A stretch of DNA of 64,000 nucleotides from Spisula solida (GCA_947247005.1 OX365945.1:13274501-13338500); one strand, 5' to 3'. Positions 32,886 to 46,840 are shown, counted from the stretch's first letter. Notes: generated by a model from the sequence alone, not told the origin. Translations and numbers: made by a program.

Positions 32886-34760
32886 GGCCATATTCACATC
32901 CTCTCCTCCACTCTCACTCACTGAGTTAATCCAAATTTAATTATCGTTTCGTCCGTGCGTTTGAGTGTGAACTCGACCTAACTAGAAATTGGTATTCACA
33001 ACGGTAAGTGTAGCTGGAGTTGACTCGACTGAGTGAGGAATTTTCGAGGGAGCGAAACGTCGACTTGACCTCGACTCCAACCACACTCAATGGAATGTAA
33101 GTGAATACCAAAGTTAGTCACTAACTAAAATAGACAATTTACTATAGGCAGAAGAATTTGAGGAGATGGTTATACCTCTTAGAAATGTCCCAGATCATGA
33201 GCAATTCCATAGAAAGCATGGATAATGTGAAATTCTTGTAAAACTTCCATAGCTACACTCAAATGTGGTTACGTGCATACCGATTTAGCGCATGAATGTT
33301 GAAGTAATAAAGCTATTATATTTTCAAATTAAATTAGACAACAAATTCTTACGATCGTGTGGGTTTGATAAATATATTACCATAACTATTTTATTTATAA
33401 TTTGTTATCTGAAAGTATATGATTTGGACAAACAAAGTTACTGTAATAAGTGTAAAAAGTAGCTGGAATTAAAATTTAGTCATCTTACCGCGATGTCAAT
33501 TCAATGCATGCTATTTATATATGGAGCATAACAATGAAATTATATTGTTTTTATTCTTTGCCATATCATTATTTTTAATTCCGTCCAGTGTTGATATGAA
33601 GATAACTGAACTATTTAAATGAAGAAAAAAACGTGCTAACTTGCAACACATACCGATGATGTGCATTATTTTTTCTTATTTGCAACCGTTCATGAGTCCA
33701 AGTGCCGCCTCGATAGCCTACTGTTAGAGCGTCCGCTTCGAATGTGGGAAGCACCGGGTTCGATCCCTGGTCACTTCATGCTAAAACGAAATGGTATTAG
33801 TATTTCCCTTGTAAGATGTCTAGCATAATAAGCGAAAGCTGGCTTCTCTTATGTTTATCGATTCCATTGTGACGATGGATAAACTCGGACATGAGGTGTC
33901 GAGGATGGTTAATATTAGTTCAAGGTTGGACCAACTTGTTTCATAATCAACCTAAAACCAAGAGCCATAATAGGTAAATTATATTTTATACATGTCGCTT
34001 ATTAAATGGCATTCTAGGAATTATGGCTTTCTAGTTGTCGGGCTTCCCCGGAACGGTCTGAACGATATACGTGTAGTAATAAGTTTACAAAATCATCTGA
34101 CAAGCTCCTTATAAAAGTAAACTAAGTTCATCTCATCTGACTTCTAAATTATTGACATGCCATTATCTGCTTGACGGTCGGTGGAATTAATATTGACGTC
34201 ATATATACTATTTAATATTGAGTCCATGCCAAAAACATACGGCATTTCGTATGGTGTATTCTTCGGTATGATCATCCTTTATTCATTTAAAACTCGTACG
34301 CATTGTCTTGCATAAATGTTTTGTAAATATATACGTTCATTTAACGTTAATTACATCGAAGTTTTATGTTAACTGATACACTATCATCATTACAATAATC
34401 ATACTCTCTATTTGTGATTATTCAAATGAAGGTTTCATTTGAGCGAGTTCAAGGAAATAATAAATAATGTATTAAAAAAATCATCAAAATTATAATTTGA
34501 CTGTGTTAGTATACATTACGAAAATGCATCGAAACCCAACCAACCAATTCAATAATAAAGCACAGATTGTTTGTACAGTGTAATATCCTAACGTACATTA
34601 TAACGGTCACACACTCAGGAAAGTCGAGGGTGAGTTACCCATGTGAATACCAAATCTCCACTCGACCTTCACTAACTCGACCGTCACTCCAGCTACACTT
34701 GAGGCTACCTTAGGTTAGTGTGAGTCGAGTTGGAGTGGAGGACCGACATGTGAATATGGG
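32886..34760. mobile_element. 1.9-kb TIR element, GGCCATATTCAC ends, CCTTTG duplication
   Basis: Left end GGCCATATTCAC and right end GTGAATATGGG are inverse with one mismatch. CCTTTG flanks both sides (32,880-32,885 and 34,761-34,766), although 5 bp is also possible because the ends share bases. Subterminal regions hold many short 'ctcgactcc' / 'gagtcgag' motifs in both orientations (32,965-33,110 and 34,615-34,750). No transposase ORF, so non-autonomous. A SINE is nested inside. Confidence 0.65.
33702..33960 (+). mobile_element. tRNA-derived SINE nested in the TIR element
   Basis: Head 'gccgcctcgatagcctactg' with A box, then 'gagcgtccgcttcgaatg' and B box GGGTTCGATCCC, followed by 'aatggtattagtatttccc'. 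Same head type as the SINEs in the tRNA cluster. Confidence 0.75.
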
Positions 34761-34779
34761 CCTTTGAATCTATTGCATT

Positions 34780-35930
34780 TATACATGTACCGTTGTTTCA
34801 TTCCTACACTTTCTCTGTTGTTTTTACATATCCTTCTCCATAAGTTTATATCTTGTTGCAATAATTAATCATGTATGTAAGCTTGCTTCTGCTGGTGTTC
34901 ATTAATCTAGTTCATGTGCTGTTTTCCCTTTTCCGTTTGCGGCCTTTTCTATAGTAGTAATCCTTTCCCTTTCATTCGTTGAGTCTAGTTTCATTGTCTC
35001 CTTTCCAATTGTTTTCTCTTGTCCAGTTATCTCTCTTCGTTGTCTTTTGTGAACATTTATAGATATTTTCTGTTGATGTATTTTTTCTTGTAGTTACTAT
35101 GGTCTCTTCTTTAACTTCTCACCCTAACATTTTTTTGTTTTCTTGCTTCTCAGTTTTAAATCCGGTTACTCTCCTTTCTAATTTAGTTATTCTTGTTTCT
35201 TCCTTAGTTGGTTCAGCCAAGTTGACTTTCTCTTTGTCTGTTGTATGTTTCAGTATGTTTCAGTTGCATAAAGTTCACTTGTGTTTACCTTTCTATCTTT
35301 GTTTTTTCCCGACTGTTCCTTTTATTTTGCTCAATTGGCAGGCTGCATCTTTGCTGTTTTTATCATTTCTGTTGTGATTTGTTTTGTTATAATTGTATTA
35401 CTTCTAGTCGTTCCTTGTGTATTATTGTTAGTCTGTTTCTTTTCTAATAAATACCGCCGTTTATCATATTTAGGATTTCTTGTTTCTTTCATGTGGTTAG
35501 TTCGTGTTTTTGGTTTCAACGTTTGCTTCGTCAGTTTTGCTACGACAGTTTATTGAGTTTAATCAGTTGCTGCAATTTCTCTTGTACATCTTTTGTTATT
35601 TCCTTTACTTCATTTCCTACTTCCCCATTTTCTCCTGTTTCTTTACTGTTGATGTCATGTCACTCACATGCTACTATTGTTGTACGACCTATTCCATGTT
35701 TTTGTTGTTGTGACGTATATTGTTGTTATTACACCTGGTTCTGCTGTAATTCAGTACTCGTGTATTTATTTTTTCTTGTGTTTTTTTCTTTCTTCTATTT
35801 CTATTTATAGTTGAAGTCTCATTTACACATGTTACTACCTGTGGCATTTGTCTTTTATGAGCGTGTATTTCTTTTTACTGGTTTAAATGTTTTAGTAATC
35901 TTCTATTTGTTTTGTTAATACACATGTACT
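34780..35930. other. A-poor, T-rich strand-asymmetric tract
   Basis: For about 1.1 kb the plus strand is dominated by T, with C and G, and A is rare. Many overlapping plus ORFs (35,099-35,810) result from the lack of TAA/TGA, not from selection. Read on the minus strand, pieces such as KEETRITKLERRVTGF suggest a Lys/Glu/Thr-rich coiled-coil relic broken by stops. Not callable as a gene. Confidence 0.45.
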
Positions 35931-38570
35931 TACACAGATTCATCTTATATTAGTGTCCTCATGCGTGGCTGGCTAAGTTGATGGGATGTTGAACTGTCAC
36001 TCTATTGGTCCGGATTCCCTGTGTTCGACAGGTCTTTCTGTAACGTTGGTTGATAGCATTCACGTATTGAGGCGTTGTCGATCGTTTGTGGAATAGCAGT
36101 TGGTTACTTGATTTAATTAATTACAGGAAAATTGGTTAAGTCAACAATTTATTATATAAGACTAAAAACAAATGTTTGAAAAACAGCGTAAATCTTGATG
36201 AACTATTTTCCACGGCCCAGAATAATTCTAGGTGTACATGAACTAGCAATTTATGTTTCACGCGCTGTCGTTGTGGTTAACCGCATACATTTGAAAGGCG
36301 TCTTCGATTTGTGGCGCTGATTACCTCGGCACACTTGCCGTTAGATAGAATTATGAGATTGTATACAACGAAGATATAATCCAGTTATTACGATCAATTT
36401 TGAAACGTTTTATCAAAATTTGTAGAAAAATTGTCATAAATTACTTTTGCGGACTCGTGCCAAAATAATAAATGAAAACGTCAAATCGGCGGAAACCCGC
36501 ACAGACGCTCAATGCAACATTAAAATGCTTGAATGCATATTGTTTAGTCCAAATATTTCTGTATTATTTTAGTTTGTTTATAATAATGTAAATATACATT
36601 TTTTTGTTCCATAAACATGACTCAGAAAGATCATGGGAATATGACAGGTGAGCAATTACAGTAGCAGACGATAATTCGGAACTCCGGGAACCATAATTCA
36701 GCAATAATTGACTCATCTAGCATGTTATATAGACAATACAAAACATATTCTCAGGAAAACAGACTCGTCTGCTTATGTTGGAGAAAATTAATTTTTCAAG
36801 TGTTTTAGTCATATTCTATCAGGTGCGAGGCGGGCATGAGAAACTCACAGTAGGTCGTCAGACGAGAAATATGCCATCAGATGGTAAATATAGGTTAATC
36901 ACACTAGAAAGTGGAATGCGTCCTATGTGCACCAGAATGCCTTTATTTTATCACGATTTCAATTATAAATCATTTTATATAGAATGTGAGCTTATTGATA
37001 TAGAAGGTTTGTGCATTATCACAATTTGTCGGCTGTAACAAGTGAGTTTATCATTTAACTTTTGCTTCCACATGGAAGTATGCAACAATAATGTACGCGC
37101 GAACCTACATAGAAGAATACTCGTAAGAGAGTAGTCAGTGTGAAAATTTGTTTTAATTCTCGTACACCTAAGACTCATTAATACGTGTATTTAAATAAAC
37201 ATAATAAAGAAACATCTCAGTAGACGGGAGCATTACCTTTAACTTGCACTAAAATGACGACGCGTGAAATGTTAAATTTGACACTGCTGCTGTCCGAAAG
37301 GTTCCCGAAGCCAAAATTCGCCAAACCGGATTTGTCGGCATGTCTTCGTGATGTTCTGGAACCCTTTCCTTGTCATTCCTATACACGCTTCTTGAAGTCT
37401 TCTGTGCACTTCGGGACCGAAACATCTTGGGCATCCAAAAGTTTTTAAAGTTTGGACGATGAAGGTATATTTCGGGACGGCTTCGAATGTCATGTGTGGA
37501 AAATAACTCTATTAAGACACTACATTCAAGTGTTTTATTTTTTGTATTGATATAAGAGATACAAGAGCATCAAATTGACTGGGAAAAGTTAGTGTTTCCA
37601 GAGGCCATTAAATGAGAAAACGCGCCTTAAACTATAATACAGCATATGTTCGATCTATAGGATAATCTGCCTTTATGTTTGTATGTTGTAGAAACAGTAC
37701 TTTCCCACAAGAAATAAACAATTTGGGAACAGGTCCAAGAAAATGCTGCAACTTACAATGAATACAGACGAACAAGAAGCAATCGCCACTTTGATGCTGA
37801 AGTTTTGAGAAATGATGCAACCAAGCACACGTGATGCGGTATATTAGGATATTTTCGCGCATTTTATATTTCTCGGATTCGCGGTATTTTTATGTTCGCG
37901 TACATTATTTTTGCGGAAGTCTTTGTAAGATGATGTTTGCCAAGGAAATTGTTCAAATTTTCCGGTTGTTTTAAATTTTACCTGCCCGCGTATATGGCTA
38001 AACGTAGACATGCACGGAGTTCACGTGCTATACGTGCTAGATTGATGGGTAGGTAGATAAAACGAGGAAATATATATCATTCCATGATGAGCTCTAAGCA
38101 CGCTGCGTGCTCCATATGTTTCGACCGTGGGAAGAACTTGTTACAATTTAGTGGTCTGTGACCCGTATATTGACTTGGGTATTACGCAGTTTGTTTTGCT
38201 TCTTTGTTTATTGTAAATTACTTTTTTCAAATTGTAGTACGCATGCGCGTATACTTATTTTAAAATAAGATTGCAAAATACTGATTACTTTTACTTTTCA
38301 TAACCGAAACGCTGCAGTACATACACATAGATGCATTCGTTCAATATTCTACGGGTTCTTTTAGAACGACTAAGAATTTGTGACGTTCGACAAATCAATA
38401 ATGATCATCTATATGTACATGTATTTTATTCTACGCTCATAGAATTACAACACCTAACACCCTGTGCACCTGGAACTCGTGCTGACGTTGCACGCAAGTT
38501 AATACACGTTTGCATCTTCACCAAAGGAATCACTGCAGCCTGTATTAGGTAGAGGCTAGAGAGAGGGTAA
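35931..38570. other. No assured gene
   Basis: ORFs at 36,775-37,038 and 37,249-37,493 have no recognisable domain. An AG/GT-bounded open stretch at about 36,823-36,883 could be an exon but has no partner. Nothing else stands out. Confidence 0.35.
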
Positions 38571-38599
38571 ATGCAGTTACATTTCGTCGACGCACATTT

Positions 38600-39850
38600 T
38601 GGTTACGCTTCAAAGTTGCGTCTGTGTTTGGGCGCAACGTTAAACGTTTCAAAACTACATCTTTGTTTTGGCGCAAAGGTCAACGTTTCAAAACTATGTC
38701 TGTGTTGGGCACATAGGTTCATGGTTTAAAATTGTTGGCGGTTGGGCACATAGACTAATGCCTTAAAACTGCGTCTGTGTCGAGCACAAAGGTTAACGCC
38801 TCAATACTGCGTCTGTGTGGCACATAGGTTAACGCCTCAATACTGCGTCTGTGTGGCACATAGGTTAACGCCTCAATACTGCGTCTGTGTGGCACATAGG
38901 TTAACGCCTCAATACTGCGTCTGTGTGGCACATAGGTTAACGCCTCAATACTGCGTCTGTGTGGCACATAGGTTAACGCCTCAATACTGCGTCTGTGTGG
39001 CACATAGGTTAACGCCTCAATACTGCGTCTGTGTGGCACATAGGTTAACGCCTCAATACTGCGTCTGTGTTTGGCACATAGGTCAACGCGTCAGAACTAT
39101 GTCCGTGCTGGTCAAACACAGGTTAAAGCTTTAAAACTACGTCCGTGTTGGACATACAGGTAAACACTTCAAAAACTACGTCTGTGTTGGGCATAAAGGC
39201 CAACGTGTCAAACAGCAACGTCTGTGTTGGGCACGCATGTCAACGTTTTAAAACTACATCTGTGTTGGGCACAAAGGTCAATGCTTCAAAACTACGTCTG
39301 TGTTGGGCACATAGGTCAACGCTTCAAAACTACGTATGTGTTAGGCACAATGGTCAACGCTTTAATACTATGTCTGTGTGTGGCACAAAGGTCAACGCTT
39401 CAAACCTACGTCTGTGTTGGGCACATAGGTCAACGCTTCAAAACTGCGTATGTGTTGTGCACATAGGTCAACGCTTTAAAACTGCGTCTGTGTTGTGCAA
39501 AAAGGTCAATGCCTCAAAACTACGTCTATGTTGGGCACATATGTCAACGCTTCAAAACTACGTCTGTGTTGGGCACATAGGTCAACGCTTCAAAACTGCG
39601 TCTGTGTTGGGCACATAGGTCAACGCTTCAAAACTGCATCTGTGTTGTGCACTAAGGTCAATGTTTCAAAACTACGTCTATGTTGGGCACATACTAGTAG
39701 GTTAACGCTTCAAAACAACGTCTGTGTTTAGCACATTGGTTAACGCTTCAAAACAACGTCTGTGTTTGGCACATTGGTTAACGCCTTAAAACTACGTCTA
39801 TGTTGGGCACAAAGGCCAACGCTACAAACTACGTCTGTGTTGGGCACGAG
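38600..39850. repeat. 36-bp minisatellite, about 33 copies with a homogeneous core
   Basis: Consensus built from 'cacataggtcaacgcttcaa' and 'aactacgtctgtgttggg'. The core 38,815-39,070 holds seven almost identical 36-bp copies; outer copies diverge. Since 36 is a multiple of 3, three long repeat ORFs appear (94, 105 and 157 codons on both strands). These are repeat shadows. Confidence 0.9.
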
Positions 39851-39860
39851 ACGTCACGTA

Positions 39861-42800
39861 CTTTGTTCCTTACAATGAGAAAACTACTACGAACCCCAAA
39901 ATACTAGACATTCTAGATATTGCTTGCAAAATGTGGCATGCTCGGGGTGTCAACTCTGTTGCGGTAAAAATGCTGATGTTATCACTCTACAAGTATTTTT
40001 CTGGTTAATTACTCTTCCAGTCTGTCTTTTATTTGTTTACCACTTCTTATAATCAACAACGATCAATCATTTTAATATTTATATTTTAAAATGCCAGTAT
40101 CTAATTTCAGCGCCGGGATTTATAACGACCGTAAGCTACTAGGAACCAGTTGGTTTGTTTACATTGCCAGTATGATCCTATCAATCATGTCATTTAACAG
40201 ACTCCTTGCCGGTTCCTTTACATAACCCAGAGACATTCTTTCTACTCTCCTCACCTATTTTTGTATACTTGATAAATAAACGGAACTGTTTGATGCGCGG
40301 TTTAGTGGCATTGGAATAATGTTAAGCTTTCCAAAACGCCAGGTTAAATAAACAAGAAACTACTAGTCTAATTTAAAGTTTATCCACATCTGTTAGTTTT
40401 GTCAACAAAACTGCTGATGGAATGGTCTGTTACACAGGCTGGAATAATTAGTACGTAGTTTTCTGTCAAGTCATCAAGCATTTGAGTTGATTATGTATAA
40501 CAGCATACACGTGCGTACGAGACGTTTATACCGCGGCTACTGTTTGTTCGTCAGAGAAATTATGGCATATCAATTGTATTTGTAATAGCTAAGCTATTTT
40601 CATGGCGTCACTTTTTTATTCATTTGCTCCTGAAAAGAAACTAAAAACGTTTCTGGTTATTCAAATATAGTTCCGTTTGTTTTACTCATATATTACTCGT
40701 ATTTATGAGTCAGACAAAATGAGTCTGGGACGAATTCTGTTCGAATGAGTAAATGGTTATTTATAAGATTTCTATTGTTGAAAGTTGTACATGTATAATA
40801 TAAGATTTTTTATGATGCGTATCTGTACCATGAGGAAATGCGATATGGCATAATTAGCAAGACAAATGTGATAATTCGTGATATTTTAGCTCAACTAAGC
40901 CGCAGTGATAGTGAGTTATTGGTCCGGTGGCTGGGCCGTCCTTCTAGCATCTTCCCATTAAAAACTGAATGGAGTTTGACCCAAAAGATAATATCAAGTC
41001 AGACAGGGAAGGCAGCACTCAGCTTAACCAGCCGAGCACAGAAAACATAAAACTTCCACATCAACCCTGGATGGTTCACTTTCAAAACTTTAACTTAGTA
41101 CAGTCCGCAGCAAGGTCAAAATACATTTTAAACTGAAAACTTTCTTCTTGTCTTGTCGAAAGCCCGTGGGAGTCAAATTATATATTTTGGTTCAAATCCC
41201 TGCATTCTGTAGAAATTTTCACGTTGAATATTTTCGCCTGATGGATCAATATTGGCCATGCTCTAGTTGTTCCATTTTGTTCTTGCTTACATAGGGTCAA
41301 TGTTTTGTTCTCAGACGAGCGACTTTTGGCCATCTTGGTCTTCCTTTCATTTGTAAGAATAATATTGTTAAAATCTTGGATAACATTATTCATGATGTGA
41401 ATCTGTGTCACAGGAGAATGCGTTCCGGATATGATCAAGAGAAATGAGTTAACTGACGATAGTTTATTAATTTCTGCGTCGATGAATACATGGATTATGG
41501 CATACTGATCTAACTTCTTCAAGACAATCAACTTGCATCGACATGGATCGATTGAAACTTTCAATATGATTCAGTGCATTGCATTTGTAGTATTGCTCAC
41601 TTCATTAGGACCGCCATACGGACGCAGTCAGATACTTTAAGCTTGGCGTCCATTGGAAACTAATCTTGGACCGGGGTATACAACACTATGCATGCTATGG
41701 TATAATGTAATGCACGGGAATCCTGATCCGAATGTCTTGGATTGGAATCCTTGAAGGGAGTTTCGTGATTTTCATAATGCTTATTATTTATCAACTAGTT
41801 TCGGTAAGGAACCAATGAAGAAATCACTTAGTTAGACTAATGAATATATACGTACATTATAATATAAAAATTATGAATACTAATTTAAGTATATTACATG
41901 CATTATGAATTTATAATTTAAATTAATAATAAATATATTTGTAATAAATGTAATAAAATACAAATGTAGAAAAGGGAACATTACATTTTGCATAATTTGT
42001 CTTATTTAAAATTCAAGAATAAGGTAGCCTATGTCATGAAATCACTATCGGCAGGCTTGCAATTATTCAAACTGTTCATATCGTGATGAATGTCTCCACT
42101 GGTACGACACTGATACGTATCGGGCTTAGGCTATGAAAACATATCGGACAATCCGGACAATCGTGGGCTCGTTCGTTTTAGGGATGATGTTGTTAACGAA
42201 AGTTCGGGGGTGATAAAATGATGATGAAAAAATAACATGCACTATTTCCTCAGCAGTATTTTAAGACAAATTAAATGTCGTCTGCTTCTGGTACGTAACA
42301 GAAACACATTGAATCACCAATAAAGGGTTTGAATTTATTGTCGTCAGAATCAGTTGGAAGTGTATACATTCACGGTAATTTAACGTCAATTACTAGGGTC
42401 AGTTTATAAGGGATAGGAGTAAATTATCGCTGTGAAATGTCATCCTAGCGTACTTAAATTGCATAACCTATAAAAAGACTTACCAAGCTCTAAAAATATT
42501 TACAGTCGAACAAAGCCCTTAGCCGGTCGCCCACACCATCGAATGACCCCTTGCTCTATACACTGGGGACAGAGACATTAAAACAGGCTGACCAATACCT
42601 GGGTATGTTCTTTGATATCGTTTTATGGTGATTTGCCGTATGACATAATACTGACAATGTTACTATACCCCCTGATGGTAATAAAGGCGATGCTGAAATC
42701 AGGCTCGGTACTGAAAGTCGTAAAGAAATAAAGAAACAGTTCATCCATCATACGATTTCAAACGAACTTTGCGATCTTCAAAATAATAGTAAATGTACAT

Positions 42801-43055
42801 CAGCAGCATACTACAGTAAATGTCTACTAATAATACCACTTCAATTATTTTGAAATCATCTAAATTTGAGATATTTGCAAAATAACTGGAAGCTCGTAGT
42901 TTTAGAACCTTTTTAGCTTGTCCTTATTTGTGGAACTTATATAATTATATCAAACGTGTATACAGTTGAAGATATACTAGTCCTAAATTAAGCAGCTATC
43001 TGTCTGAAGTAGCCAAGGTTAATGAGCCTAATTGAACAATTTTTGACACTTACGA
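39861..43055. other. No gene; one dispersed repeat copy at about 40,985-41,055
   Basis: At 40,998 the text CAGGGAAGGCAGCACTCAGC with 'ttaaccagccgagcacag' is a further copy of the GGAAGGCAGC family. The 128-codon minus ORF 41,178-41,564 has no domain I recognise and no splice context. Confidence 0.4.
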
Positions 43056-43255
43056 CGACCGAGTCGTTATGGATGATGCTTTTAAATCCCTTGTCGCTCA
43101 CCGCTACGTGTTCGAATCGCTCCAGAGATGTACATTATGTATGTTAGGAAGTAATCCAGCTGGCTTGCTGAGGGTGGTACAGTCCTACAGTCCAGGTACC
43201 AGCCCATGTCATAGGTAATGTAAAAAGTGGCACCAGCGGGCGTTGCTCTGTAATA
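43056..43255 (+). mobile_element. Degenerate bivalve-type tRNA SINE
   Basis: Head ends in 'cgctacgtgttcgaatcgc' (B box GTTCGAATC), followed by 'ggaagtaatccagctggctt' and 'agtccaggtaccagcccat'. I know this order from a SINE common in bivalves. No intact A box. Confidence 0.6.
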
Positions 43256-45734
43256 TTCCTTTCATTCCCATGGATGCCTTTGTGGCTTAAAGCATAGTTA
43301 AAGATTTGACACTTATGACGTGGTTTTGAATTATATTCGCACGTGTGATAATATGGGCGTGCACGTGTCTAATAATACGCTTCATTCCAAGCCCAATGGG
43401 TCCGCTCAAAACTTAAAATACATTCTGAGCAATAAACCAAGACATAAGAACATAGGAATGTGTCAAAAATGATTATATCATGTTTGCATGATGTCTATCT
43501 AGGAAGGTATTTATGTTACAGACCGTGTTTAAACATCTTAAATTCCAGACACTATTTGTGGTAACAGGTTGGCAAATTTTGCCACAACTATGCGTTAAAT
43601 ACACCATTAATGCTTGATAAAAGAACTAAAATCCCATCAATTGAATAACTTCTTTGATACAAAAATCCCAATTATTCTCAAACTAAAATAGCATATGAAA
43701 TAATGATGCTATTTTTATTAGATTTCCGCTAAATTCCTAGACTATGCTGAGAATTAGTACATTTTGTATACTTAACGTACGATATTTACTGAGGACGAAA
43801 GAAAAAGTTTGTAAAGGTGATTATTCGATTTGGAGCATTGATTCAATAATCGTTGCAAACACGAATTCATTTAACGTAACATTTTGAAATTGTAACTCAA
43901 TAACTTGGTCAAGTCAGGATCTAGTGACGATCGTGTGATAACGTATAAAAAGACTAACAGGCTACGAACACTCACGACTCGTGACGCAAATATTGAATAT
44001 TTAATGTCAATATCTGTTTTTGTACACCAAATGTATCAAAAATAATTAAAATATATTTAAATGTACAATAAAATATTCCGAACCAGGCTACCCAAAGAAT
44101 TTCCTTTTCAATAAAACATACTCATTTTTTTCGAGTAAATGATTACTTCATACCGACATGCATGCTTTCCATGTGTTTCTATGGAAAAGCATGCCACATG
44201 AACCAGAAATAGTAGCTTACTCATCTAAATACGAGCCAAGGATCGATAAGACGCGCGCGTTTATACAATGTCGTCTGCTTGATGTTACATAATGTGCCAA
44301 CATGCCCAGACTCGCCCGCGTAAAAAAAACATGCGTAAAAAACATGGTCCTACTGTTATGTATTATTCATCCTTAAGTAGACTGGCGCTATTCATCTCAT
44401 AGAAAGTCAATTAAAACTTATACATACTCTCGTAATCTCGTCTGCAATCGCTATGATTTGGTACCTATTCAAACTTGTTCATGGACTATATTTAAACTGA
44501 AAACCCTTACTTCAAGACCACCTCAATAGTGAGATCCGCCCAAACTAAAATCTCGCTTGGAAACCTTTTCAAAAGGCTTCACAAATATCGAGGCTATGTT
44601 CACTCTTAGGATCTTCGTTGAACCTCAATATTAAGGCCACCACATTAAGATGTCCATTGTTCAACTATGTCAAGGGTGGTCTTATTATTGAGGTTAAGCC
44701 GTATATTAAATATATATAATACAATTTTCTGCAGACGACATCTACTCTGCTGATAAGTGTACAATAAAATATAAATAAAAAAAATAAAACCGTCGGGAAA
44801 GGTGAATAATGAGCAAAATAATAGTGCAAGTGTGTTTTGAATTTTAAGTTGGTCTTAATTAATGAGGTACTGCACTTGAACCTGTTGATGTTTTACTGAA
44901 TATGGGACACAATGTGTATACCGGTGACCGGGATAGTTTCCACGCAAAGCTGACATAGCCACAATTCTTGACACAAATCCACTTAAACTTAATAATACAC
45001 TAGCGATTCATTTCTGATAATACTACATTGTACTTATCTTCAGTTTTCGGGGATAATTTTAATTTTCTCTGATTTTCGTAAACACATGGTGATTTTATGA
45101 GACTGTAAATTATTGGGTTTAAAACATTGGATGGACGAAACCCCTTTTTACGCCGCATTTAAGAAAATAGATTAATCGTGTGTATTTTATTTCAAAGCTA
45201 TGTACATTCACAAGTTCAACGAAATTTAACCCACCACGAATTGTATTTGAGTCTACAACTTTCGTCACTATATTTACAAGTTTTGACATTTTATGAATAC
45301 AACAATGCTACAAATACCAGCGTACTGGCTTTAATCGTACACGTGGCATTTTACCCTCTGTGTTACTATGACACATTTATCATAAAACTCATAAACAAAG
45401 ATGCATTTTGCGCGTCCAATAATAACAATGATGTAATCTATGAATTGAGCGCTTGAAACTAATGATTTCCGACGCTTGTCGAGTAGATTTCCGAGTGTTT
45501 TCAAATACACACAATATGAAAATCTGTTTGTACAACGAATTAGTTTGTTGTATCAGAATCACGATCTAAATTCATTTTAGACAAGCCTCGAAAACTGTGA
45601 TACAGAAGCCATTTAACAATATGTGATAGAGGATAAACATTAATTAAAAAATCCCAAGTATTGAATGCAGATATTAGCCTTTTCAAATTTTGGACGGAAT
45701 TATGCGAAGCATAAACCTACTGAGCATGTGAGCT
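43256..45734. other. No gene seen; possible inverted-repeat remnant at 44,500-44,705
   Basis: 'caagaccacctcaatagtg' near 44,515 faces 'ggtggtcttattattgagg' near 44,675 in inverse orientation, and a related piece lies near 50,957. Otherwise AT-rich sequence with short ORFs. Confidence 0.35.
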
Positions 45735-45741
45735 AACTACA

Positions 45742-45872
45742 TAACGAACGAACTACCGAATGAACTACCGAACAAACTACCGAACGAACGAACTACTAAA
45801 CGAACAAACTATTAAACGAACTACTTAACGAACGAATTGACGATCAAGCAACGGACCGACCGAAAAAAATCC
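45742..45872. repeat. Degenerate (ACGA)n / CGAACTAC microsatellite
   Basis: Repeats of 'acgaacgaactaccgaa' with variants, 12 or 16 bp in period, ending 'accgaccgaaaaaaat'. Confidence 0.8.
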
Positions 45873-46721
45873 CATTCTATTTTGTTTGAAATGTTCTCAA
45901 TGAATGGGAATAAGGAAAAAATACATTATTTGTAGAGACCAATTTAAAGACCGGATTGGGTCATTTGTGGTCAGTTGTAAATTAATGAACCGCGCGTTGG
46001 TGGGGGACAATTATCGAGTAAATTTACTATTGGTCGTACAAAAAGATATCACGGTGAAAAACCAATATGCTATGCTGGAGAAATGTGTCAAATGATATCT
46101 TTAACGTGATAATGGTCGAAGGGTCGGGGAAACCTTCTTAGAAAATTTACGATTTTTCCACGAGATTTTGGTAAAAAATGCTAATAGCTGCCTCTGTACC
46201 CGTATGTTAAGAATATATATATCTTGATTAACAACTCGGCGACTGCTGTTTAAGTAATTATGGCGATTAAATCGTATACAGTGAATTTGATACAAAGATT
46301 CCGACTTGTCAACTTTCTATGTTAAATTGCTCTGTTCACACTAAAAAGTAATAAACTACAGAAAAATGTCGAAATTGGTGTTCTGTTACATGCGTCAAAT
46401 TTAGGCTAAGAACTTCAGCTTAATAAGGTTGACCTTAACTCAATTATTCGTGAGTAAACGATCATATGGAATAAATTAATGTTCTTAATTTGTTATTAAT
46501 TATTTATGAGCAAATTTATACGTTACGGTTCGACAACATAATACCAACATGATACGCTTGTGAAATAAGTAGTAGTAGTTAAAACATTAGATATAAATAA
46601 TTTCATGGTGTTTGCACTAATGAATTATTGTGTTGTATAAATTTTACACGCATTCGTTTCTGGATTTTTGGTTGGTCTTGGTGACAAAAACATTGACACG
46701 GCACAGATATAAATGAAACAG

Positions 46722-46840
46722 GCCTCATCTCTAGTGGTTAGAGCATCCGTCCAGGGGAGTGTGTGGTTGGTGTCCAGTTATGTATAAGGTTAGTTCTAAG
46801 AAAGACTAATGCAAGCACCAACTGGTCACACGGATTTTCT
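46722..46840 (+). mobile_element. Degenerate tRNA-derived SINE
   Basis: Head 'gcctcatctctagtggttag' plus 'agcatccgtccaggg' resembles the A-box region of a bivalve SINE. The B box is lost ('tggttggtgtccag'). Confidence 0.5.

Noticed and set aside
35099..35810. Cluster of overlapping plus ORFs rich in F, L, S and C, like a membrane protein
   Set aside because: The tract lacks A, so stop codons are rare in all plus frames; hydrophobic composition follows from T-richness.
38755..39731. Long ORFs of 12-residue repeats on both strands
   Set aside because: Produced by a 36-bp minisatellite whose length is a multiple of three; open on both strands, so not selection.
38600..39850. CRISPR-like array
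   Set aside because: Units abut with no unique spacers and the genome is eukaryotic; it is a minisatellite.
41178..41564. 128-codon minus ORF
   Set aside because: No domain, no splice context, ordinary AT-rich composition.
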